Positions 17,704-26,469 of a DNA stretch of 64,000 nucleotides are shown here, in pieces; within the stretch, counting starts at the first letter, position 1, and every line of letters starts with the position of its first letter. The notes beneath the pieces are model-generated. The model did not search any database and was not told where the DNA came from. It saw only the letters and a program-made list of their open reading frames with translations. The DNA is taken from positions 5,394,001 through 5,458,000 of the forward strand of contig NZ_JAFBCM010000001.1 of NCBI RefSeq assembly GCF_016907715.1. The letters are read 5' to 3'. The stretch is from Tenggerimyces flavus (GTDB lineage: Bacteria; Actinomycetota; Actinomycetes; Propionibacteriales; Actinopolymorphaceae). The position numbers and the translations under genes were made by a program.

Positions 17704-17717
17704 AGAAAGCGCATTCT
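17704..17717. promoter_or_regulatory. Weak inverted repeat between LysR gene and GH36 gene
   Basis: AGAAAGCGCATTCT is a 14-bp near-palindrome (AGAA-GCGC-TTCT) in the 29-bp gap upstream of the alpha-galactosidase. Its size and GCGC centre resemble LacI-type operators, but no LacI gene is adjacent and the site would sit very close to the start codon. It is recorded as a candidate only. Confidence 0.3.
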
Positions 17718-18608
17718 CTACGGAAGGGCGTTGCGCAGTCTGGCCGCCGACTGCTGCAGCAGCTCGGCGAACGCGACCGCAGTTGGCGTACGCGTTCTAT
17801 GCGGCGCGGTGGCGACGTACACCGAACGGACCGGCGCGTTCGCGTCCCGCAGCACGACGACGGCGAGGTCCGGTCGCGCCGCGGCCACCGCGAGCGACGG
17901 GATCATCGTGACGCCGAGGCCCGCCGCGACCAGTCCCTGCTTGGCGATCCACTCGCGTGCGACCATCTCGATCCGCGGCTCGAACGCCGACCCGATCAGC
18001 GTCCGTTCGGCCCGGGTGTCCCCCGCGATCCAGCTCTCGTCGATCAGGTCGGCGAACGCCACCTCAGCTCGCGAGGCGAGCGGATGACCGGGCGGCATCG
18101 CCACGTACATCGCGTCGTCGAGCAGATGCTCCAGCTCCAGCTCGCCGAGGTCGTCGCCGGAGTACGAGCTGACGACCGCGACGTCGAGCTCGCCGGTCAT
18201 CAGCAGCGTGACGAGGTCGGGCGTGAGCCGCTCAGCGAGCGTGACCACGACCTTGGGGTGCGCCTTCCGGAACGCGGCCATCGCCCACGGAACGAGGGCG
18301 GCGTCAGCAGTCGCGAACGCGCCGATCCGCAGCCGCCCGCTCTCCAGGTCACGCAGCGAGCGCAGGTCCGAACGAGCCGCGCCGAGCCGTTCGACGAGGG
18401 CCTCCGCGTGCGGCAGCAGGCTTCGCCCCTCTTCGGTGAGCGCGACGCCGCGCGGCAGCCGGTCGAACAGTCCGACGCCTAGTTCGCCTTCCAGCGTGGA
18501 GATCTGACGCGAGACGGCCGACTGCGTGTAGCCGAGCGTGGTCGCCGCGGCGGTGAACGAGCCGAGCCTGGCCACCTCGCGGAACACCACGAGCAACGTG
18601 GTGTCCAT
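17718..18608 (-). CDS. LysR-family transcriptional regulator
   Basis: A 296-residue LysR regulator. The winged helix at residues 4-64 reads LVVFREVARLGSFTAAATTLGYTQSAVSRQISTLE, followed by the linker helix and a periplasmic-binding-like effector domain. The start codon lies directly against the stop of the YbaK gene, with no gap. It is in a minus-strand run DUF2330-YbaK-LysR-GH36, unlike the usual divergent layout of LysR genes and their targets. The target gene is therefore not obvious. Confidence 0.92.
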   Translation of the reverse strand: MDTTLLVVFREVARLGSFTAAATTLGYTQSAVSRQISTLEGELGVGLFDRLPRGVALTEEGRSLLPHAEALVERLGAARSDLRSLRDLESGRLRIGAFATADAALVPWAMAAFRKAHPKVVVTLAERLTPDLVTLLMTGELDVAVVSSYSGDDLGELELEHLLDDAMYVAMPPGHPLASRAEVAFADLIDESWIAGDTRAERTLIGSAFEPRIEMVAREWIAKQGLVAAGLGVTMIPSLAVAAARPDLAVVVLRDANAPVRSVYVATAPHRTRTPTAVAFAELLQQSAARLRNALP

Positions 18609-19166
18609 TCAGACGAGGATCCCCAGCTCGGCGGTGACCTCCGCGCCCGGCAGGTCGGCGAGCGCGCGGCCGGGGAGCAGGATCTTCGAACGCCGTACGC
18701 CGCTGCCGATGATGACCGCGTCCGCCCCGAGGACGCGCTGGTCGACGAGCAGCGGCCAGTCGGCCGGGAGTCCGATCGGGGTGATGCCGCCGTACTCCAT
18801 GCCGGTCAACTCGACCGCGGTGTCCATCGGCGCGAACGAGGCCTTGCGCGCGTCGAGCCGCTTGCGGACGAACCCGTTCACGTCGGCTCGGGTCGTCGCG
18901 AGGATCACGCAGGCGGCGAGCGTGGTGTTCTCGCCCCGGCGACCGGCGACCACGACGCAGTTGGCGGAGACCTCGAGCCCCACCTCGTACCGCTCGCAGA
19001 ACGCCGCGGTGTCGGCGAGGTCCGGGTCGATCTCGGCGACCAGCACCTCGTCGACGCCGACCTTGCCGGACGGCCAGGCGTTCAGCGCCGCGAGGACGGG
19101 CGGGGCCAGCAGGTCGGGGCGGTCGAGGGCTGGGACGGCTTGCAGCGTGCCGATCGAGGTAGTCAC
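18609..19166 (-). CDS. YbaK/ProX-type aminoacyl-tRNA deacylase
   Basis: A 185-residue protein of the YbaK/EbsC fold. It shows NCVVVAGRRGENTTLAACVILATTRADVNGFVRKRLDARKASFAP, and then MEYGGITPIGLPADWPLLVD, the conserved G-x-x-x-P region of trans-editing proteins that hydrolyse mischarged tRNAs. The start is GTG 19166, fixed by a GTGA overlap with the stop of the DUF2330 gene; the longer open frame upstream is only a shadow of that gene. The physiological tRNA substrate cannot be told. Confidence 0.85.
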   Translation of the reverse strand: MTTSIGTLQAVPALDRPDLLAPPVLAALNAWPSGKVGVDEVLVAEIDPDLADTAAFCERYEVGLEVSANCVVVAGRRGENTTLAACVILATTRADVNGFVRKRLDARKASFAPMDTAVELTGMEYGGITPIGLPADWPLLVDQRVLGADAVIIGSGVRRSKILLPGRALADLPGAEVTAELGILV

Positions 19167-20212
19167 GACGTCATTCTGCCTCGGGTGCGGCGGACCACGA
19201 CGAAGACGATCACGATCGCGGCGGCGAGGAGCAACAGCAGGAGCACGGCGGCGGTGATCTCGCCGCGGTCGCGGGTCTGCGTGATCACCTCCTGGTACGC
19301 GGTGTCGGCGTCGGCCGCGTCGAACGTGTAGTCGTTGGCGATCGACTTCGGCTCGACGATCAGGTTGTCCCAGCGGGTGAGGAACATGCCACCGCCCAGG
19401 AACGGCTTCAGCGACTCGGTGTCCGCGCTCGGCTCGACGCGGCCGGCGAACCTCAGCTCGGGGCTGTACGTCTGCGAGGCCGGCGTCCGCGGATCCATCC
19501 GATGGTCGGCAAGCAGGTAGAGCTGGACGGACTGTTCCCGTTCGGCGTTGCGGGACAGCCGCATCGGGTAGACGAGCTCGTCCGAGGCGAACGTGAGTCG
19601 CAGCGGCTGCAGCTCGCCGGTGAGCTCGTCGCCCTCGGCCGGAGCGAGCTTGATCGCGACGATCTCCCAGCCCTCTTGGACGTACGGCGCGAGGTCGGCG
19701 TCGAGCGTTGCCGGCTTGTCGAAGCCCTCCTTGCCGAGCCAGTCGGCGAGCGCCTTCGGGTCGTCGGCGCCGAGCCTGGTGACGTCGAACGGGCCGAGGC
19801 GCTGCTGTCCACGTACCTGGACGCCACCGTCCTGCGCGCCACCCGGCGCGCCGCCGTACCGGTCGCCGCGCAGCCAGTCGAAGCTCGGCCACCAGGAATC
19901 CCGGTACTCGGTGCGCGGCCGCGTCAGCCTGCGGAGCTCGTCGAAGACGGTCGGCTCGGCGAGCGTGACCTTGGCCTCGCTCGGGACCGGCATGATCCAG
20001 CCGGCTTTGTCCGAGCTGCCCTGGACACCGAGCGCCATCACGATGTCCTCGGTGCTGCCGTCCCAGCGGACGAGTGCCTTCTCGTCCACGACGACGGCGT
20101 CGCCATTGGGGATGTACGCGCCGCAGGCACAGGCGTACGCGGGAGCGGCGAGGCTGACGGAGACGACCAGCGCGACCACGAGCAAGGCGGCGCGGAGGGG
20201 ATTTCGGGTCAC
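19163..20212 (-). CDS. DUF2330 membrane-anchored extracytoplasmic protein
   Basis: A protein of about 349 residues with a signal peptide (RNPLRAALLVVALVVSVSLA, cleavage near APAYA) followed by CACGAYIPNGDAVVVDEKAL, the start of the DUF2330 family. A single C-terminal membrane helix (AAVLLLLLLAAAIVIVFVVV) is followed by a basic tail, so the main domain faces outwards. The function of the family is unknown. I placed the start at GTG 20212, directly before the signal peptide; the open frame reaches 20314 but the extra part is Arg-rich and unlike a leader. Translation is coupled to the YbaK gene. Confidence 0.82.
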   Translation of the reverse strand: MTRNPLRAALLVVALVVSVSLAAPAYACACGAYIPNGDAVVVDEKALVRWDGSTEDIVMALGVQGSSDKAGWIMPVPSEAKVTLAEPTVFDELRRLTRPRTEYRDSWWPSFDWLRGDRYGGAPGGAQDGGVQVRGQQRLGPFDVTRLGADDPKALADWLGKEGFDKPATLDADLAPYVQEGWEIVAIKLAPAEGDELTGELQPLRLTFASDELVYPMRLSRNAEREQSVQLYLLADHRMDPRTPASQTYSPELRFAGRVEPSADTESLKPFLGGGMFLTRWDNLIVEPKSIANDYTFDAADADTAYQEVITQTRDRGEITAAVLLLLLLAAAIVIVFVVVRRTRGRMTS

Positions 20213-20409
20213 GCGGGAGCCAATCTGCGACGACGGTTTCGCTTGGAGGCGAGGACGAGGACGACGGCGAGCAGGACGAAGACGACCGCAGCCACCCGAT
20301 TCGGGAAAGTACACCGCACGACATCGAGTCCCGCGATGTCGCCACGCAAAGTGTCGGGCGATTGTGACCTCCGCCGGTCGGCCCCGGAGCCGTGCTAGCG
20401 TGCGGCCGC

Positions 20410-20856
20410 ATGTCTGAGCAGCTGCGGGCGGTGGCGGAGCGGAAGCTGCGCTGGGTGGTGTTCTGGCTGGGTACCACGGCCGTCTGCCTGGTGGCCGCGA
20501 TCGTGCTGCTGATCATGGGCGAGCCGGCGCGGGCAGTGCTGGGTGGGCTGGTCGCGCTGGTGGTGCTCGCCTGGGTGCTGCTGGTCTGCCTGCGCGGCTG
20601 GAGCGCGGTACGGACGACCGGCACACCGCCGGCCGCGTCGGTGGGGCGGACGTTCCTCGTGCTGGTCGGCCTGATCTTCGGCCTGGGCGGGATGATCTGG
20701 TTGGGCAGCCACCCGCTCGCGGCGGCGAGCGACGGGGTCGCCTCGTTGACGCCGACCGAGTGGACCACGGCCGCCGTTGCCGTGCTCACGTTGCTCATCG
20801 GGCTCGCTCCGCTGTGGTTGCTGCCGTCGCGCTCCCGCGCCGTCGTTCCTCAGTGA
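20410..20856 (+). CDS. Small integral membrane protein, unknown function
   Basis: A 148-residue protein with four hydrophobic segments (about residues 13-36, 41-62, 80-100 and 117-136) and a basic end SRSRAVVPQ. I do not recognise the family with certainty; the pattern resembles DUF3180-like or generic actinobacterial membrane proteins. Its stop overlaps the GTG start of the nitrilase-family gene (GTGA), so the two are probably translated together. Confidence 0.7.
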   Translation: MSEQLRAVAERKLRWVVFWLGTTAVCLVAAIVLLIMGEPARAVLGGLVALVVLAWVLLVCLRGWSAVRTTGTPPAASVGRTFLVLVGLIFGLGGMIWLGSHPLAAASDGVASLTPTEWTTAAVAVLTLLIGLAPLWLLPSRSRAVVPQ

Positions 20857-21665
20857 GGGTTGCCGCCTGGCAGGCGCCGTACCTGCCGTTCGGGTCGATG
20901 GACGCGGTCGGCCTGCTTCGCGTACAGCTCTCCCGTTGCGAGGCCGAGGGTGTCGCCGTGCTGTGTTGCCCCGAGGCGGTGATCGGCGGGCTCGCGCACG
21001 AGTCGTCGGGTGACTCGCCGGCCGAGGTGGCGTTGACCGTTGCCGAGCTGACCGAGGTCGTCGCGCCGTTGCTCGACTCGACGGTCACGGTGATCGTCGG
21101 GTTCACCGAGCGCGATCCGGCGGGCGGGCTGTACGGCTCGGCCGCGGTGCTCCGGGACGGCCGGGTCGCGGACGTCTACCGGAAGGTCTATCCCGGCTAC
21201 CGCACGGTGATCGGCGCGGGCGCGGCTTTGCCCGTCTTCGAGAGCCCGCTGCCGTTCGGGATCGTGATCTGCAACGACCTCTGGTACGTGGAGCCGACGC
21301 GAGTGTTGGCGGCCGGCGGGGCGGCGGTGATCTTCGTCCCCACGCACAGCGGGCATCTGCGCGAGCCGTCGGCGAGCTTCCGGGCTCGCGGCGACAACCT
21401 GCCGATCGCGCGGGCCGTGGAGAACTCGGTGACCGTGGTCGTCGCCGACGTGGCGGGGCGACAGGGCGAACGCTTCGCGTACGGCTTCTCTGCGGTGATC
21501 GACCCGGACGGCCAGGTGCTCACCAGGGCGACGTCCGGCACGGAGGAACTGCTGATCGCCGATGTCGAACCGCGGCGCCGAGACGCGAAAGACCCGCGGG
21601 GCTGGGATGGTCACACCAACCCAGCCGTCACGCGGGCCTTCCTCAGGCTCTGGCAGCCAGACTGA
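20853..21665 (+). CDS. Carbon-nitrogen hydrolase (nitrilase superfamily)
   Basis: A 270-residue amidase with the Glu-Lys-Cys triad: Glu in CCPEAVIGG, Lys in VYRKVYPG and Cys in IVICNDLWY. Members of this superfamily cleave amides or nitriles, often in omega-amidase or carbamoylase roles; the substrate is unknown. The start is GTG 20853, overlapping the previous stop by 4 nt; VRVAAWQAP is the typical first strand of the fold. The long frame upstream belongs to other frames of the membrane protein gene. Repeat R1 copy 3 follows its stop and may serve as terminator. Confidence 0.9.
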   Translation: MRVAAWQAPYLPFGSMDAVGLLRVQLSRCEAEGVAVLCCPEAVIGGLAHESSGDSPAEVALTVAELTEVVAPLLDSTVTVIVGFTERDPAGGLYGSAAVLRDGRVADVYRKVYPGYRTVIGAGAALPVFESPLPFGIVICNDLWYVEPTRVLAAGGAAVIFVPTHSGHLREPSASFRARGDNLPIARAVENSVTVVVADVAGRQGERFAYGFSAVIDPDGQVLTRATSGTEELLIADVEPRRRDAKDPRGWDGHTNPAVTRAFLRLWQPD

Positions 21666-21675
21666 CCGTCGGCCC

Positions 21676-21750
21676 GTGATCATGTACGTGATCGTGAAGC
21701 CGTAGCTGTCGTATACGCCAGTTTGGCTTCATGATCACGTACATGATCAC
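21676..21750. repeat. Palindromic repeat R1, copy 3, between convergent genes
   Basis: 24-bp arms at 21676-21699 and 21727-21750, with one mismatch. The 27-nt loop still has GTATACGCCAGTTTGG but differs from the others near the left arm. It lies exactly between the convergent ends of the amidase gene (21665) and the M48 protease gene (21760), the ideal place for a two-way terminator. Confidence 0.88.
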
Positions 21751-21759
21751 GCGGCAGAG

Positions 21760-22809
21760 CTAGTTGTCGCGGCTGTCGCCGCCACCGCCGCCGCGGTTGC
21801 CGCTGAACCAGCCGGTGACCTTGTCCCGGACGCCGTCGATCGTCCCGCCCAGGTCGTTGAGGATCTTCATCAGCGGGTCCTGCGAGCGCTGGAACTGCTC
21901 CTTGTACGCGTCCGCGGCCTTCTTGGCTTCCTCGCTGATCTTCGCGTCGCCATCGTCCTCGCGGCGCGGGTAGTTGCCGGCGAGGATCTGGTTGTAGTCG
22001 CCGTTGTCGACCCAGTGCCGGAGCTCGGCGGCGCGGACCGCGAGGAACGGGTGGGTGCGAGCCTCGAGCAGCAGCAGCTTCAGCACGCTGTCGCGCAGGT
22101 CGCCGGAGCCGTCGTACTCCGCCGCCTGGGCGAGGAACGCGGTCGCGTCGACGTCCTCGAGGTGGCCGCCGGACGCGAGCTTCATGTGCGTACGCAGCGC
22201 GGCCGCCGGGTCCTGCGCGGCCAGCAGGCCGGCGCGGTCGCCGGACAGCTCTGCCTTGCGCGACCACTCGTACAGCGCGGCGATGATCGCGCGGATGCCG
22301 AGCACGCCGAGCGGGACCCACTGGATCACGCCGGACAGGCGGATCAGCCACATCAGCAGCGACTGGTACAGCGCGTGCCCGCTCCGGGCGTGGCCGAGCT
22401 CGTGCCCGAGCACGAACCGCAGCTCCTCGTCGTCGAGCAGGTCGACCAGGCTGCTGTGCAGCACGATGATCGGCTTGTCGATGCCGATGCACAGGGCGTT
22501 GGGGTACGGACCGGTCATCACGTACAGCTCGGGCAGCTCGCGGATGTCGAGCGTCGCGGCCGCCTCGGCGAACAGCCGGTGCACCCGCGGGAACTGCCGG
22601 TCGTCGGCGCGCACCGCGGAGGCGAGATAGACCAGCCGCTCAGCCCGCTCGTTGACCATCCCGGAGATCTTGCGCAGGATCGTGTCGAATCCCTTGAGCT
22701 GCCGCAGCGCGGTCAGCGCCCCGCGGTCGGCGGGATGCTCCCAGGCACGCGAGCTGATGCTCGTCAGCGTCACCCTCGCGCGGGTCGGGCGGTCGGCTTC
22801 CTCGGTCAT
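21760..22809 (-). CDS. M48-family zinc metalloprotease
   Basis: A 349-residue HtpX/Ste24-type peptidase. The zinc motif HELGHARSGH is at about residue 130, with the third ligand Glu in RKAELSGDRAGL further on. One strong membrane segment lies between them (GVIQWVPLGVLGIRAIIAAL). Such enzymes degrade misfolded or membrane-associated proteins. The C-terminal 60 residues are charged and end in a Gly-rich tail (GNRGGGGGD). Repeat R1 copy 3 lies immediately downstream. Confidence 0.9.
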   Translation of the reverse strand: MTEEADRPTRARVTLTSISSRAWEHPADRGALTALRQLKGFDTILRKISGMVNERAERLVYLASAVRADDRQFPRVHRLFAEAAATLDIRELPELYVMTGPYPNALCIGIDKPIIVLHSSLVDLLDDEELRFVLGHELGHARSGHALYQSLLMWLIRLSGVIQWVPLGVLGIRAIIAALYEWSRKAELSGDRAGLLAAQDPAAALRTHMKLASGGHLEDVDATAFLAQAAEYDGSGDLRDSVLKLLLLEARTHPFLAVRAAELRHWVDNGDYNQILAGNYPRREDDGDAKISEEAKKAADAYKEQFQRSQDPLMKILNDLGGTIDGVRDKVTGWFSGNRGGGGGDSRDN

Positions 22810-22840
22810 GTACTACTCCCCCATCGGGAACTCGCTGGGC

Positions 22841-22873
22841 GTTGACAGCAACCTATCCCCTTCGGCTGTCAAC
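22841..22873. promoter_or_regulatory. Inverted repeat in divergent promoter region
   Basis: GTTGACAGC (22841-22849) and GCTGTCAAC (22865-22873) form a perfect 9-bp inverted repeat with a 15-nt spacer, between the divergent M48 protease and APH-like genes. Each arm carries TTGACA, a perfect -35 hexamer, pointing in opposite directions. No good -10 was found at the right distance, so its role as operator or promoter pair is open. Confidence 0.4.
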
Positions 22874-22935
22874 GGCAGAACGTGTGCACAGGGTTGGGGG
22901 TTCCTTGGGGGTTGTCCCCCATAGGCTGCTCCGTC

Positions 22936-23832
22936 GTGGAGAACGAGCTGCCCGCAGCGACGCGGGCATGGGTGGAAGCACGGCTCGGCGGCGACCGGAT
23001 CGTGCGGGTCGAGGCATTGGCTGGCGGCTGGACCTCGCGGATGCGGCGCCTGTCATCAGCGGCCGGCGAGGTGTTCGTGCTGCGCTCGTTCGTGGACGCG
23101 TTCTACCGCCGGCACGCTCCGGGGCTGCTCGCCCGCGAGGCGGCGATCCTCCAGCTGCTCGCCCCAACCGGCGTCCCGGCGGCCACGCTCGTAGCGGTCG
23201 ATCCGGACGGTACGGAATGCGCCGACCCGTCCCTGCTGATGACGCTCCTGCCCGGTCGGATCCGCCTCGACACCGACGGGTTGGCCGAACGGATCTGTGC
23301 CCTCGCGCGGCTGCTGGTCCAGATCCACGCGATCCAGCCCGAAGAGCGGCCTCGCACGTACCAGGCGTGGACCGCGCCCGACCGCGTCCGCCTCCCGGAG
23401 AACGCGAGCAAGACCTGGCACCGCGCGGTCGACGTGATCCGCGCCGACCCGCCGCCGTACGAGGGCCGCTTCCTGCACCGCGACTTCCATCCCGGCAACG
23501 TGCTGTTCGACGGTGCGACCGTGACCGGCGTCGTCGACTGGGTGGAGACGTCCTGGGGACCGGCCGACCTCGACGTGGCGCACTGCGCGACGACGCTCGC
23601 CCTGCTCGCCGGCACGGAAGCGGCCGACCGATTCGTGGCGGCCTACGTCGAAGCCGGCGGCACCCTCGACGCCGACGAGGACGCGCATCGCTACTGGCGG
23701 GTGCTGGACGCGCTGGGCTTCGCGCCGGACGCGGAGAAGGTCGCCACGCCGTGGCGCGCGGTCGGGCGGACCGACCTGACGCCGCCCCAGATCACCGGCC
23801 GGCTGGTGCGGTACCTCGAACGACTGCTCTAA
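22936..23832 (+). CDS. Aminoglycoside phosphotransferase (APH)-fold kinase
   Basis: A protein of about 298 residues with the APH/choline kinase fold. The catalytic loop is FLHRDFHPGNVLFD and the metal-binding motif is GVVDWVETSWGPADLDVAH. Most such actinobacterial proteins phosphorylate small metabolites; resistance is not implied. The start is GTG 22936 (VENELPAAT...); the upstream extension to 22882 has no leader-like features. It overlaps the convergent TauE gene by 4 bp at its stop. Confidence 0.87.
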   Translation: MENELPAATRAWVEARLGGDRIVRVEALAGGWTSRMRRLSSAAGEVFVLRSFVDAFYRRHAPGLLAREAAILQLLAPTGVPAATLVAVDPDGTECADPSLLMTLLPGRIRLDTDGLAERICALARLLVQIHAIQPEERPRTYQAWTAPDRVRLPENASKTWHRAVDVIRADPPPYEGRFLHRDFHPGNVLFDGATVTGVVDWVETSWGPADLDVAHCATTLALLAGTEAADRFVAAYVEAGGTLDADEDAHRYWRVLDALGFAPDAEKVATPWRAVGRTDLTPPQITGRLVRYLERLL

Positions 23833-24587
23833 CGCGTACGCAGCAGCTGCCAGATCGCGACGACACCGACGCAGACGATGAACGTCCGCAGCAGCCACGA
23901 CGGAAGGCGTCGCCCGACGGAGGCGCCGAGCTGGCCGCCGATCACCGAGCCGACCGCGATCAGGCCGGCGTGCGCCCAGGACACGTCCGCGACGAAGCAG
24001 AACAGGATCGCGGCGACGCAGTTGACCACGCTGACCAACACGTTCTTGGCCGCGTTCGCCCGCTGCAGCGTTTCATGCAGTGAAATGGTCAGCACAGCGG
24101 TGACGATGATGCCCTGCGCCGCTGCGAAGTAGCCGCCGTACGAGCCGGCCAGATAGACGAACAGGAACGTCAGCCAGTTGCCCTTGGGGTCCGGCTCCGA
24201 CTTGCGCTTTGCGAGCCACTTCGAGATGAACGGCTGCACCGCGACCAGCGTCACACCGACCCCGACGAGGATCGGAACGATGGTGTGGAAGGCGTCGTCG
24301 GGTAAGCCGAGCAGCAGGACCACACCCGTACAAGCGCCTATCGCCGACGCGATGCCGAGCCGCATCAGCCGGCCGCGTTGGCCGGCCAGCTCCCGGCGGT
24401 AGCCCCAGGCACCGGAGATGGTGCCTGGGGCCAGGCCGATCGTGTTCGTGACCGTCGCCATGACGGGCGGGAGACCGAACGCCAACAAAGTAGGGAACGT
24501 CACGAGCGTGCCCGAACCCACGACGGCGTTGATGCCGCCCGCGGCCATCCCGGCGAGGAGGACCGCGACGATCTCCCAAGCGCTCAC
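23829..24587 (-). CDS. TauE/SafE (TSUP)-family membrane permease
   Basis: A 252-residue protein with about eight membrane helices and the family N-terminus LLAGMAAGGINAVVGSGTLVTFPTLLAFGLPP. TSUP permeases move sulfite, sulfonates or other organic anions; the substrate here is unknown. Its ATG overlaps the stop of the SPFH gene (ATGA at 24584-24587), making it the last gene of the NfeD-SPFH-TSUP run on the minus strand. Confidence 0.92.
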   Translation of the reverse strand: MSAWEIVAVLLAGMAAGGINAVVGSGTLVTFPTLLAFGLPPVMATVTNTIGLAPGTISGAWGYRRELAGQRGRLMRLGIASAIGACTGVVLLLGLPDDAFHTIVPILVGVGVTLVAVQPFISKWLAKRKSEPDPKGNWLTFLFVYLAGSYGGYFAAAQGIIVTAVLTISLHETLQRANAAKNVLVSVVNCVAAILFCFVADVSWAHAGLIAVGSVIGGQLGASVGRRLPSWLLRTFIVCVGVVAIWQLLRTR

Positions 24588-25855
24588 TCCGAGCGCTGCT
24601 CCCCCGACGGGTCGACGGACCGTGGCACGCCTTGTCCGAGGCCGGAGCTCGGCGGGTACGGGTCGCTCGCGGGCGGCGCCGGGTCCTCAGCGGGCGGACC
24701 CGCCGGGGTCACGTCGGCCGAGTCGGTCGACTCGGTCGACTCGGTCGACGTCGCGGCGTGGCTGCCCAGCGACGGCACCGACCGCCCCTTCGCGGCCTCC
24801 TCGGCCGCGGCGATCGCGGCGGCCACCTCGTCGTTGGCCGTCTGCAGCGCCGCGTCCGTACGTTCCTCAGCCTGGGCGACCGCTTCGTTCTTGTCCGCCG
24901 TCAACGCGGGCGACGGCCTGGGCTGCGTCGGCGCGGGCGGCAGCTCGATGCCGCCAGCGAGCTTGCCCGCGACCGTACCGAGACCCTCGAGCGCCTTGCT
25001 GAACTCGCTCGGCAGGATCCACACCTTGTTGGCGTCGCCCTGCGCGATCTGCGGCAGCATCTGCAGGTACTGGTACGACAGCAGCGCCTGGTCCGGCTGA
25101 CCCTCGTGGATCGCGCCGAACACGGTCGAGATCGCCTGTGCCTCACCCTGGGCCTTGAGGATCTGCGACTCCCGCTGCGCCTGGGCGCCGAGGATCTGCG
25201 CCTCGCGCGCACCCTGCGCCTTGAGGATCGCCGACTGCTTCTCACCCTCCGCCGTGAGGATCGCCGACTGCCGGACGCCCTCGGCGGTAAGGACGGCGGC
25301 GCGCTTGTCCCGGTCGGCGCGCATCTGCTTCTCCATCGAGTCCTGGATCGACGGAGGCGGGTCGATGCCCTTCACCTCGACACGGTTGACCTTGACGCCC
25401 CACTTGCCGGTCGCCTCGTCGAGGACCGCGGCGAGCTCGGTGTTGACCTCTTCGCGACTCGTCAACGTACGTTCGAGGTCCATGCCACCGACGATGTTCC
25501 GCAGCGTGGTCATCGTGAGCTGCTCGATGGCCTGGATGTAGTTGGCGATCTCGTACGTCGCGCGCACCGGGTCGGTCACCTGGAAGTAGATGACGGTGTC
25601 GATCGAGACCACCAGGTTGTCCTCGGTGATCACCGGCTGCGGCGGGAACGAGACGACCTGCTCGCGGAGGTCGAGGGTGTAGCGGACCTTGTCGATGAAC
25701 GGCACGAGGACCGACAGGCCAGGATGCAACGTACGCGCGTACCGCCCGAGCCGCTCCACGACGCCCGCACGTGCCTGCGGGATGATGCGGATCGATCTGG
25801 CGATCACGATGACCACAAGCAGCGCCACGACGACGACTGCGATCAGAGCCTCCAC
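24584..25855 (-). CDS. SPFH/band-7 domain membrane scaffold protein
   Basis: A 423-residue stomatin/QmcA-like protein. An N-terminal membrane anchor (residues 3-24) is followed by the SPFH domain (about 25-190, RIIPQARAGVVERLGRY... through GVKVNRVEVKGIDPP). A coiled-coil rich in repeated AILTAEGEKQSAILKAQG units follows. The C-terminal 120 residues are Pro/Ser/Thr-rich and carry a SerThrGlu repeat encoded by a 9-bp tandem (TCGGTCGAC x3 at 24723-24749). SPFH proteins form oligomeric membrane cages that organise proteases and other proteins. The NfeD partner gene is immediately upstream, the usual pairing. Confidence 0.93.
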   Translation of the reverse strand: MEALIAVVVVALLVVIVIARSIRIIPQARAGVVERLGRYARTLHPGLSVLVPFIDKVRYTLDLREQVVSFPPQPVITEDNLVVSIDTVIYFQVTDPVRATYEIANYIQAIEQLTMTTLRNIVGGMDLERTLTSREEVNTELAAVLDEATGKWGVKVNRVEVKGIDPPPSIQDSMEKQMRADRDKRAAVLTAEGVRQSAILTAEGEKQSAILKAQGAREAQILGAQAQRESQILKAQGEAQAISTVFGAIHEGQPDQALLSYQYLQMLPQIAQGDANKVWILPSEFSKALEGLGTVAGKLAGGIELPPAPTQPRPSPALTADKNEAVAQAEERTDAALQTANDEVAAAIAAAEEAAKGRSVPSLGSHAATSTESTESTDSADVTPAGPPAEDPAPPASDPYPPSSGLGQGVPRSVDPSGEQRSE

Positions 25856-25952
25856 GGTTCCTCCGTGTTCATGTTGTCCTGACCCCGGAGCGCCTGCCGG
25901 CGTCCCGCTGAACTTGTTGGACGGCGGCCGGGCCGTCCGCGCTCCCCCAGAG

Positions 25953-26432
25953 CTAGGAGCCGATCGGCCACGGCCCCTCCGACTCGTACACGTACGCGGT
26001 GGCGCCGTCGATCGAGGCGACGTCGACGGTCTGGCCGGGCTCGATCACCGACGTGTCGTCGTACGCGCGGGCCGACCAGGTCTCGCCGCCGATCTTCACG
26101 CGGCCGCCGTGCGCGTCGACCCGTTCGAGCACGACGCCCTTGCGGCCGACGAGCGCCTGCACGCCGATCTTCGTGTTCGGCACCTGCTTGAGGTGGCGCA
26201 GCGCGATCGGCCGTACGGCGGCGAGCATGCCGAGCGCGACGACGACCGACGCGGCGATCGCGATCACGGCGTTCCCGGTGATGCCCGCGGCGAGCGCACC
26301 GGCGAGCGCTCCGGCGGCGAGCATGATGAAAACCAGGTCGAGGGTGAGCACCTCGATGGCGGCGAGGGCGACCGCGATCACGCCGAAGACGACCCAGAGG
26401 TGTTCGCCCAGCCAGCGGAGCCATTCGCCCAT
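25953..26432 (-). CDS. NfeD-like membrane protein, partner of SPFH protein
   Basis: A 159-residue short-form NfeD. Two or three membrane segments (about residues 11-75) are followed by a C-terminal OB-fold domain (about 85-150: VGRKGVVLERVDAHGGRVKIGGETWSARAY). NfeD proteins assist SPFH proteins in membrane microdomains. The SPFH gene begins 97 bp downstream in the same direction, which supports the assignment. Confidence 0.9.
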   Translation of the reverse strand: MGEWLRWLGEHLWVVFGVIAVALAAIEVLTLDLVFIMLAAGALAGALAAGITGNAVIAIAASVVVALGMLAAVRPIALRHLKQVPNTKIGVQALVGRKGVVLERVDAHGGRVKIGGETWSARAYDDTSVIEPGQTVDVASIDGATAYVYESEGPWPIGS

Positions 26433-26469
26433 GTGAGAAACCTACGCGATCAAGGTCGAGCCGGACGCG

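Noticed and set aside
24723-24749. Three tandem copies of TCGGTCGAC
   Set aside because: They lie in the low-complexity Ser/Thr/Glu tail of the SPFH protein, where short codon-level repeats are common. No separate function is suggested.
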